The notes under the pieces: model-generated
What the model was told of the DNA's origin: nothing
Seen by the model: the letters and a program-made list of their open reading frames with translations, nothing else
Database searches by the model: none
Program-made: the position numbers and the translations under genes
Assembly: GCA_037783415.1 (NCBI GenBank)
Contig: JAZGTN010000007.1
Coordinates: 6,717,501-6,781,500, forward strand
Length of the DNA stretch: 64,000 bases
Direction of reading: 5' to 3'
From: Leptasterias polaris
Lineage: Eukaryota; Echinodermata; Asteroidea; Forcipulatida; Asteriidae
Part shown: positions 55,180-64,000 of the stretch, in pieces
Position numbering within the stretch: position 1 is the stretch's first letter
How the letters are laid out: the number at the start of each line of letters is the position of its first letter

Positions 55180-55925
55180 ATGACACCCATCAGTATCTTC
55201 TCTCCAACAGTTGCCACCCTAGTCACTGTAAGAAGGCAATTGCTTACAGTCAGGCTGTACGTATAAGGCGTATCTGCTCTACAGATACCTTGTACAAAAG
55301 GCGTTCATCAGACCTAAGGAAACACCTAGTTTCTAGAGGCCACGGCGAACGCAGGGTCCAACTTGCCACCAACAGAGCCCTTAGCATGCCTCGCCATACT
55401 CTGTTGACCAACACGGGAACCAAAAAGGTCCCAACCAAGAGAGTTGCCCTGGTCACCACCTTCCACCCTAAACTACCTAAGCTTTCCTCAATCCTCAATG
55501 ACAAAATGACTATCCTTCACTCCTCTAACAGGTTATGCTCAGCAGACCCTGAGCGCCCCATGGTTGCATTCCGCCGCCCTAAAAACCTAGGAAACATCCT
55601 AGTCAGGGCCAAACTTCCCCCAGGTACAGGCCAAACACCACCCTCAACAGCAATACAGGGTTGTCACAAATGTGCACGCTCTAAATGTAGAACTTGTCTC
55701 TACATCAAACCCGCACTACGAGTGAAGAGTCATAGCACAGGCTCTTCTTACAATATCAAGACCGACTCCCAATGTAGCACACCCAATGTAGTCTATGTTA
55801 TATCCTGTAAGAGATGTGGACTACAATGGAGAGACTAAGAGCAAACTCAGTCTTCGCTTTGCTAACCATGTCTCTTCCATAAAGACCGAAAAACCGTACC
55901 CACCGTGTCACATAGCACAAATATA
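55180..55925 (+). pseudogene. Truncated Penelope-like retroelement, frameshifted
   Basis: The frame to 55838 shows CHPSHCKKAIAYSQAVRIRR, VAFRRPKNLGNILVRAKLPP and the cysteine-rich block CHKCARSKCRTC. These match the region between the RT and the GIY-YIG nuclease of Penelope-like elements. A frame change near 55830 moves the following YNGETKSKL..RF tract, the expected GIY-YIG continuation, into another frame. The RT core upstream is missing. Confidence 0.7.
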
Positions 55926-58440
55926 ATGAAAATTTACACCATATTTATGGTGTTAAACAAGCACTAATTTCTGCAAACACAATTACATTGGTGCTCTTTT
56001 AACATCATGTGATGCTGATTTTGATTTTCTCTCGGATGTCTATGTGACAACACCCATGGTGTCAATTTTAACAACCCAGGTTTTGTAGTATAGCCTCGGT
56101 AACTTTGTTTATCTGAACATTGAATATTATAAATTATAGTTAGTGTAAGCTCGAAATGTTGTTACCCCCCCCCCCCCCCCAGTCTCACAAGCAAACAGAG
56201 GTACCTCACCATAATCATTTAAATGCCCACCCAGATGACCAGTGTCTAGACTGGGTGTAAAGAACTTGTAGGATTTATGTGTCTTATTATGACCCATGGA
56301 CCACCCCACTGACAATGTCACACTGACCCTTCCTCCATGCACTGACCATGTCAGTGACCAGTCCTTGCTCTATGCAGTGACCAAATAACCAATATATAAA
56401 TGTCTTGTTTTCCATTACCATGCTCATTCTATTCTTGCTTCTCTAATGCTGTACTTCTATATTCAATGTCTTTGTAAAGCCAAAGAGTTATAATAAACCT
56501 CTTCATCTGATAGCCCAAAGACAAGAATCTACCTATGAGTTCTATTTGTATTTGTCATCGGCCAGCTATATATCTATGTGACACCTTCCTATTTTAGTGT
56601 TACATTAGTTTACGTTAACCAATTAGTTACGGTCTTATAGCCGAGTTTGTTACTCGATTGCCTTTCTTTGAGGAGCCAAAAAGGGCTGCATTCTCAATCC
56701 AATGTTATAGGGTTTGATGAGATTCTCGCTCCCCTAAGGACGACGGTGTCCATGCGTTATGTTACTAGTTTAAAAATAAACAATGAGCGTTTCGCGATCA
56801 GTAGGGGTTTGTGAGAGATAAGTGGGGGAATAACCTGTGAACTTTGACATGGACTAGGGCCCACTTTCATAGAGCTGCTTAAGCGCAAAAATTAGTTAAG
56901 CTCGAAAAAAAATAATATTATGATATTTTTATATCGTATAATATGTGTCTAGTTTCCTGCTAAATTGCGCTCAACATAAATTGTTCTACCTTTATTTAAC
57001 CATGGTGCGCACTCCAACTTGCTGAAGCCTGGACATCTTACGTCACACTTCGAGGCTCGTGAATAACGCCAGGAACCAACCTTACGCACCTGGCAGGAAC
57101 CTGCCAGATGTACCTTTCACCCCACATCCCATTCACACATGGGATACGATTCATAGTCTACACACACACCCACCCTTACAGATCCGGTTTGTGGGGTACT
57201 GCTATTGTTGTTCTATTATTCCCTTTTCTGAAGAATTCCCTTGTGGGGTCCAATTGTTCCTATTGAAATGACCTTGTGGGGTCCATTGTTCCATTGTTGT
57301 CAGGACCCCACAAGTGCCAATCCGTGCGAACACATAAGTGTGTAACAGCCTGCAATCGTGGACCCTCCTTTGTTCAACTCTTTGTGATAGCAACCGTTGT
57401 TTTCTGCACTTTTATATTACTTTGATTACTTGACGACCATTATGCGGAGAACGCAAAATGTCGTAATGGATTTCCACGGCCTTGCCGATACAATGGTACT
57501 AACACACAAATGCGTTTTATAGTGGAACCAAAGCGAGGTAAAAAAATCCCCAATCAATTACAAGGTCCCTCGCGTGCCCAACAGTATACCTGTACTTCTT
57601 TATCAAATTACACTAGACTTTAGTCAATACAATTACTCACGATCAAGGGCGACTTTTTTGGTATATTTTGAAGTTTTGTATTGAATTGCGATTATTTATG
57701 TTCTCCCCCCGACGACAGTTTCATGAATTTTAAAAATATGAATTGTTGTTTTTTACCTACCACTGTGCAATTCAGCCTTCGGGCTGCAATATGGTCTGAA
57801 TAAACCAATAATAAAAATAATAATAAAAATAATAATAATAATAAAAAGGCTACGTGATTTTTTCCATAATTTCATGTATTTTTTGTCAGAAAAAACAGAC
57901 AAGCGAAAAACAATAAGTTGTTTGTTGATCGGGGTTCCATTTATTAATTTAGATCTTAGTCGTTTATAGTCGTGTTTAGTCCCCGTGTGCGCGTTTCCTA
58001 CCTCATTAATAGAGTTTTCAAGACTTGAAGCTCTTCAGTGTGTCATTATGTATAATAGTTTTACATTTAACCTCTTTCCCAGTTGTGTACGATCTCGTTG
58101 CGCCATTTCCCCACGCAAACTATTATAAAAAGCACTACTAAAATAGCCGTACACAATAGCACTACGAACGTTATGCTCTTTTCTGATCATACAAATCCTA
58201 TTCGTCGGCGACGTTACTTCATCACTGACTGGACTTGAGTTTTTTGCAGCAGCAGTAGTTGGTTACAAAACTTCAACTACTTTTTAAAAGAGCTTGATGG
58301 TCGTTTTTGGAGTGTGCATTTTAGGCGATGCAGCGTTTACAAGCTAACCTAAACCTTGATTGCATTTGGTTTAGAAGCTATTCTAGGAAATTCTACAAGT
58401 AGGATACCATCACAACCTTATGAACGTAAGTTAGTGCTTC
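55926..58440. other. Non-genic stretch upstream of the GPCR
   Basis: A C-run at about 56165-56180, a repeat at 57187-57400 that is an inverted copy of 34975-35225, and (AATAAT)n at 57805-57845. I see no exon, but a 5' UTR exon of the GPCR could lie here. Confidence 0.4.
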
Positions 58441-58595
58441 ACTTCATTTGATACATCGTTTGTCGTTCGTTTGGTATCGCTTCTTCTTAACTGGATATCG
58501 ACGTTATACTCTCTTGCAGCCAGTTTACACCTATACGAACAAATTTTACAGTGGGTTTCCGTGTTTTAGAGGAACTCAAGAAGTTGCAGTTCACG

Positions 58596-59756
58596 ATGGG
58601 TTCCGAGGTATCATGCGATGGACAACAAGTGATAAACATTAGCAAAAATGATCTTTCTGAGTGGATCTTCGACCCCGTGGATACCTTCATCATTACCGTA
58701 GGTGTGCCGATAGTTTTCGGTCTTGGGGTTTTTACCAACTTGGCACTTGTATTCGTCTTTCTCCGCGTCCCAAGACTGAGATCGGAAACTGATGTGTACT
58801 TAGTCCACTTGGCATTGTCTGATGTGCTCTTTTTGATTTTGTTTTCTGCGTACGATATCGGGAGGTTTGCATTCTCACAAGTGACAAAACACCAGCCATT
58901 CGGCAGCACTCTTGAGTGCGTTACCTTAAATTTTGCATTAAACACGGCAATGGAGGCATCCATTGCGCTGGTAACCATGGTGTCATTTGAAAGATACCTC
59001 GCCCTGTGTCATCCAATCCTATATCTTAAGATACGCAGTCGAAGACGAACCTACAAAATGGTCGCAATCTGCTGGGGCATCGGAGTAGGTTTTTCACTAC
59101 TCATAACTCCAAGTTTCGCTCAGCATCAGGTCAGATGCCTACGGTGGCCTGAAAACGACATGTACAAAGCATTCCCGTCAAAGATTTCACGCTGCGGTTA
59201 CATACCGGGAGCTAAGTGGATGACGTTCATCAGTGAGCCCTTGTTCAACATTCCTTGGTGTATTGCAATGATCGGAAACATCTACATGTATGTTCGCATT
59301 ATACACAAGTTGAACAAGCGCAAGGGTGTTATCGCAGAAGGAGAGAATAGAAAAGCTACATCAAAGGCGCGCCAAATCCGTAACCAAGTTGCAAAAATGT
59401 TGGTAGTCAACGGTGTGGTGTTCTTCTTATGCCAGGCTCCTTTCGCTTTGTTAATTCTTACTGGGTGGATCTGCTCATTCTTTGATGATCTCGACAATCC
59501 CATCAGTGTTGTTCTCGGGAAACACGCAGATTGGATTGTCCAAAGTCCCTTACGGATCAGCACTGTCGTTAATCCAATAATATACTGCGCGTTTAACGCC
59601 AAATACAGAGCTGCGTTTACCGAGGCGTTTGGATGCGTTCGACGGCTCGGGCGGCACTCGGCCAACTCAATCCCCACAGTTAGTACAACGAGGAGTAACA
59701 ACCAGTCAACTGCACAGAGTGTCTGTTCTATTGACACCGGTGAAACTAGACTGTGA
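58596..59756 (+). CDS. Class A (rhodopsin-like) GPCR, neuropeptide-receptor type
   Basis: 386 residues in one coding exon. The start is ATG at 58596 (ACGATGG); upstream in-frame sequence lacks an ATG, and an AG at 58550 may be the acceptor of a 5' UTR intron. Seven membrane helices: N48 in TM1, LALSD (D76) in TM2, C108-C200 disulfide, ERY 132-134 in place of DRY, followed by CHP; CQAP (279-282) in TM6 where CWxP is usual; NPIIY 326-330 in TM7, then helix 8 with Cys347. N14 is a glycosylation sequon. ERY.A.CHP is common in TRH-, neuromedin U- and ghrelin-type receptors, but I cannot name the ligand. The C-terminus ETRL fits a class I PDZ ligand. Confidence 0.93.
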   Translation: MGSEVSCDGQQVINISKNDLSEWIFDPVDTFIITVGVPIVFGLGVFTNLALVFVFLRVPRLRSETDVYLVHLALSDVLFLILFSAYDIGRFAFSQVTKHQPFGSTLECVTLNFALNTAMEASIALVTMVSFERYLALCHPILYLKIRSRRRTYKMVAICWGIGVGFSLLITPSFAQHQVRCLRWPENDMYKAFPSKISRCGYIPGAKWMTFISEPLFNIPWCIAMIGNIYMYVRIIHKLNKRKGVIAEGENRKATSKARQIRNQVAKMLVVNGVVFFLCQAPFALLILTGWICSFFDDLDNPISVVLGKHADWIVQSPLRISTVVNPIIYCAFNAKYRAAFTEAFGCVRRLGRHSANSIPTVSTTRSNNQSTAQSVCSIDTGETRL

Positions 59757-60210
59757 AGTTGACACCGGTAAACTAGAATGTGAATAATGGTGTCAGATAA
59801 AACAAGACCGGTCAATAAGCCTTGCTTGTGACATTATTTTCTCAAATTATAACTGTGATTACAATGGCATATTATGTCCGTCGCTACCTGTAACAAGAAA
59901 CCACAACCAAACTCTAACGTTGGAAATACTTTATTTCAATATTTTAAAGCTATATATTGTCCCTTTTTATTCGCACGTCAAAACTCATTTTTAATACTAG
60001 ACATTAGATGTTTGTGAACAAACACAAAGCTGTTCCGTGTATTATTGTTTTGCTTCGATTAAGTGCTTCACAGCTTTAAAGTTGGTCTTATTTCAAGATA
60101 GAAGACTCTTGACCTTTGACAGGCCCTTTTTCACTTAAGTGTGCCTAAAAACCTAAACCTGCTCTTCATTCTGATACTGAATCGAAAGGAGCTTTTAAAC
60201 CAGAAATAAT

Positions 60211-61090
60211 GGTCAACATGGGGCCATGGTAACCCTTGTCTAGAATTTAATGCTCAAAGGGTTTATAACTGAAAAGAAATTGAAAATCGGGTGTGTAGTT
60301 CTTGAGATATGGTCCCACTTCCGGTTGACCCAGAAGTAAAGGTCAACATGGGGTCACGGTTACCTAAGGCTAATCTCCAATGCCCAAGGATTATATAACT
60401 AAAACAAGTTTGAAAATCGGTTGTGTAGTTCTTGATATATAGTCCCACTTCCGGTTGACCCAAAGGTAAAGGTCAACATGGGGTCACGGTTACCTAAGGC
60501 TAATCTCCAATGCCCAAGGATTATATAACTGAAACAAGTTTGAAAATCGGTTGTGTAGTTCTTGAGATATGGTCCCACTTCCGGTTGACCCAGAAGTAAA
60601 GGTCAACATGGGGTCACGGTGACCTAAGGCTAATATCCAATGCCCAAGGATTATATAACTGAAACAAGTTTTAAAATCGGTTGTGTAGTTCTTGAGATAT
60701 GGTCCCACTTCCGGTTGACCTGGAAGTAAAGGTCAACATGGGATCACGGTGACCTAAGGCTAATCTCCAATGCCCATGGATTATATAACTAAAACAAGTT
60801 TGAAAATCGGTTGTGTAGTTCTTGAGATATGGTCCCACTTCCGGTTGACCCATAGGTAAAGGTCAACATGGGGTCACGGTTACCCAAGGCTAATCTCCAA
60901 TGCCCTGGGAGACTATAACTGAAAAAATTTGAAAATCGGTTGTGTAGTTCTTGAGATATGGTCCCACTTCCGGTTGACCTGGAAGTAAAGGTCAACATGG
61001 GGTCACGTTTACCCATGGCTAATCTCCATTGTCCAAGGAGTCTATAACTGAAAACAGTTTGACGATCGGTTGTATACCTTTTGAGATATA
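60211..61090 (+). repeat. 130-bp tandem repeat, about 6.8 copies
   Basis: The mark GGTCAACATGG starts at 60211, 60341, 60471, 60601, 60731, 60861 and 60990, a period of 130 bp (129 once). Each unit also has CCCACTTCCGGTTGACC and CTAATCTCCAATGCCC. The outer units are most diverged. It begins about 450 bp after the GPCR stop codon. Confidence 0.95.
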
Positions 61091-62709
61091 GTGGTCTCTA
61101 GATTGGCTAATTAAATATTCACCTCGCTGTTAATTGGCTAATTAATTAAGAATTTAAAAAAATTTACATTGAGAGTTACGTTCATGTACTAAGCTTTAAT
61201 TTGATATATATGATTTAACTCTTTCGTATTTACGCTCTAGGATATTAGGAGCCAACAAAAAACATGTACAAATGCTATGGGATTTATAGGTGGAAACAAA
61301 GAATAATAATAATAATAAAAATAATAAAAATCTCGACGAAAACAAAACCTGTTCCGACAGTAGGTCGGAACAGCTAATTACGTGATCCTAAGTTGTTTTT
61401 AGCAAGTAAAGAACATTGCGAAACGCTGCAAAGACCACTTTTTGCCTGATCCAAAAATGTTGTTCGACCCGTGAGGTTTTGGACGGTGGTAATCGGTGAT
61501 TCTTTTGCTGTTTTAACATTTTATTTTGTTTGTTCAAGGGTTACCTTCAAGTCACTTTTGACGATTTTGTTTATTTTAAACAGGCTACTATTGACCATGT
61601 TACCTTTGTTTACAGAACTGTGATCTTGTACATTCTTATGCATTTCCTGACGGACAAGATACTACACAGGCCATATGGGAAAATTTACATTTTGTGTCAT
61701 AATTTTCACATCAATTCAATATTTACAAAAACAACTGCTGTCCATCTTTTGAGATGTCCCCCTTTCTTCATATCAAAAGTTGAGAAAAATCAGACAGTGC
61801 AATCTCCATAAAGATGTATTGTTTTCTTCCATTGAGCTGCGTACAAACTGTGCCTGCAGGAAGTCCAGGCTCTGTGGCTCTTTTGTAAACATGTGATGTC
61901 ACAGGTCACATGGTCTATAGATGACTTGATTTGTTGGTATTGATAATCGTTGTTTTTGTTTGTTTTAAATACAACTGAAATTTTGGTTTTACAGTTACCG
62001 TTATTTCACTTCTGAGGATTGTATAATTTTAACCAGGTAATCACCTAGACTTGTAACTGTTAAAAATATTGTGATTGCTTGGTGTTTAGAATCGGTAATT
62101 ATTATCTGGGTTTTTTTAAGACGTAATTTTGGGGGTTTACAGTTGCTGTCATTTCACGTCATATCAACAGGATAATTTAGAATTTGTGAATGATTTATAT
62201 GCTTTTGACACACCTTTTTTAAATTTAAATTTAAAAACAATCTTTTTAGTGTTACCGTTAAGTCGTGGTGAAAATCTCTGTGGTTATTAATGTAAGGGAA
62301 CGGATTATTTCGATTTGAGACTATCTCTTTAAGTTTTGTCTACACTTTTCATGGAATGACGTGTCACACTGTATTCCTACAGAAGAAAGTAGGTCAGTTG
62401 GCCAGTGGAACTCGTGTATAAATCTGTTATTTTTGTGATCTAACTTAGTATGCATATTTAATTTAGTTTGGTCCTTGAATGAAAGGTGGTCTTTTTGATG
62501 ATTAAACATTAATTTATGTTACCTACCAAATTATTTATTGGCGGATGATTTTATAGTGATCCGGCCATGAGGAAAATTATTGGCAGTCCTTTTCCGATGA
62601 GCTTGTCCTATTTTGAACATCGTGTTGCGGTACAGCTCAGATTGATGCATAAAAAGCACTATTTTGTCACCTTTACGGAGGAAAAGCTATAGTCTGTAAT
62701 ACCTGACGT
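61091..62709. other. AT-rich stretch without a recognisable gene
   Basis: (AATAAT)n at about 61303-61330 and a short repeat fragment (CTCGACGAAAACAAAACCTG) also seen at about 14110 and 28735. No supported exon. Confidence 0.5.
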
Positions 62710-63408
62710 GCTTTGGTGAGTCATTTCATTATGTTTAGGAGGATCATGTGTATCAATTTTGAAGCGATTACAAAAAACTTCGCAACACACATCTTCTCAA
62801 AGTGCATTTTGAACAGTTTTCCAACTGCCGCTAGAGGGCGCTCTTGTGTATCGTTACGTCATCGGTATTGTTTTTTAACTGCACACTATTGCCGGACACT
62901 AACATCGTTGAAAGCATTTTCATAACATTTAGCACTTTTGAATTACGAAGGCACCGGAAGTAGAGGTCACATGAGGTCACGCACACTGAATAAAATGAAG
63001 CCCTGATTAATCCCTACCCAATCCCGCAAACAGAATCCTACGGTCTCTTGTGGCTGATTTGATACGCATTTTCAAACATTTAAATTATAAACCTTTAAGA
63101 TGACGTCACGTGACAGGTGATGACGTCATCATGACGAATTTGTTTTAGGACCTTCCTTGCACCAATGCCTTTCATCACTGAAAGTTTCATTGCAATTGCT
63201 CTTTAGGAACTATGCAAAAGGCCACTTAGAACGAATTGTGCGTTATTTCAATGACTTCCGGAAGTCTGAAAAATACAAATAAAAGGAAAAACAAAAACTT
63301 TAACAAAAACAATAGCTGTTTCGCTGCGCTTGCTGCGAAACAGCAAAAAAAAATAAGAACTTTAACAAAAACAATAGCTGTTTCGCTGCGCTGCGCTGCG
63401 AAACAGCT
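62710..63408 (+). repeat. TGACGTCA-rich repeat ending in two tandem hairpins
   Basis: Related to 47230-48430: shares CCGCTAGAGGGCGCTCTTG, GGAAGTAGAGGTCA, CAATCCCGCAAA and TGATGACGTCATCATGACG. It ends with two copies of AACTTTAACAAAAACAATAG followed by the hairpin GCTGTTTCGCTGCG...CGAAACAGC. Confidence 0.6.
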
Positions 63409-63835
63409 AATAATAGTGGCTTCTTATATAGCGCTCATATCCGTCACTCAGTGACGCTCAAGGCGCTTCAACAGTCAGTATTTTCCTGCAAGGTATATAT
63501 GTGGAGCTACTTTTTGAATTTTGAGACCTATTTCTTTACATAACACCATGTAATGGTTTACAAGGTGCTGTGGCACAATATGCAGCCAATCAAACCAGGA
63601 ACACCGGGGCAAACCCCTTCTCTTTTCGATAAGTGCACTGGGTTCTTTTACGTGCATTACACAACACACGGGACCAACGGCTTTACGTCCCATCCGAAGG
63701 ACGAAGCAATAATGGTTAAGTGTCTTGCTTAATAAGGACACAAGTGTCACGACCGGGACTCGAACCCACACTCTGCTGAACAGAAACACCAGAACTTGAG
63801 TCCGGTGCTCTTATCCGCTCGGCCACAACACGCGT
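63409..63835 (-). mobile_element. Nearly full-length tRNA-Leu(CAA)-derived SINE
   Basis: On the minus strand the head reads GTTGTGGCCGAGCGGATAAG, an ACTCAAG anticodon loop (CAA) and GGTTCGAGTCCCGGTCGTGA, as in tRNA-Leu. A body of about 300 bp follows, ending in GAGCGCTATATAAGAAGCCA. This is the best template in the window for the shorter copies at 20715, 40295 and 42590. Confidence 0.85.
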
Positions 63836-64000
63836 CATTTCGTGCATAGCCCATGCGTGTAGCTATAACATACTGCATGAGCAAACACAGAGAACAGCCG
63901 GTGTCGTGACCCAACCGCCTCTTCATAATATATTTGGCTCTATTTCCAAGTTGCTAAGCCGTAGTACTGCGGTGGGTCACAGGTCATCCACATTCACTAG

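Noticed and set aside
58551..58595. Earlier GPCR start 15 codons upstream
   Set aside because: The codon there is GTG, next to a likely splice acceptor; ATG at 58596 has better context and gives a normal N-terminus.
59282..59815. 177-codon minus-strand frame
   Set aside because: Shadow of the GPCR coding strand.
60263..61016. Repeated minus-strand frames with similar proteins
   Set aside because: They are products of the 130-bp tandem repeat; the period is not a multiple of three, so no continuous protein exists.

Overview
The window is nuclear DNA from an animal. It is AT-rich and intron-rich, with short phase-1 exons, CCHC gag/pol and LINE remnants, several tRNA-derived SINEs and many MITEs. 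A marine invertebrate deuterostome fits best, and an echinoderm is my guess. No species can be proved from the sequence alone.

Positions 910-22027 and 22607-41390 are two direct copies of one segment (a tandem segmental duplication). Each carries one multi-exon gene on the minus strand for a secreted multidomain protein. I assembled both by hand from conserved reading frames, GT/AG sites and matching phases. Gene A (2082-19735, 10 coding exons, 1851 nt, 616 codons plus stop) reads signal peptide, WAP, Ser/Thr linker, Ig, two EGF, two Kunitz, NTR. Gene B (24110-39340, 12 coding exons, 2154 nt, 717 codons plus stop) has the same order plus a linker exon and a thyroglobulin type-1 exon after WAP. 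The order resembles vertebrate WFIKKN proteins (WAP, Kazal/follistatin, Ig, Kunitz, Kunitz, NTR), but an EGF pair is inserted and thyroglobulin-1 (or nothing) stands where Kazal would be. The NTR of gene B has lost a conserved cysteine and carries a 4-nt frame-changing difference.

Each duplicate has collected its own insertions. Copy A has a decayed 6.85-kb Ty3/Gypsy element (3120-9973, tRNA-Leu primer site, GTAC target duplication) and a TTAA-flanked MITE. Copy B has a hAT-type MITE, a CR1/L2-like LINE tail, a 1.28-kb fold-back element built from ATTTCGAGGGAACGAAAT dyads, and several smaller MITEs.

From 43.7 to 51.4 kb on the minus strand lies a four-exon gene for a small SH2-only protein (112 codons plus stop). 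Its SH2 resembles that of CRK adaptors but lacks the phosphotyrosine-binding arginine. Its introns are full of SINEs, MITEs and a 15-bp minisatellite. From 52.9 to 58.4 kb there is little except a truncated Penelope-like element. At 58596-59756 (plus strand) is a single-exon class A GPCR of neuropeptide-receptor type, followed by seven tandem copies of a 130-bp repeat. The right end holds a TGACGTCA-rich repeat ending in GC-rich hairpins and a nearly full-length tRNA-Leu-derived SINE.
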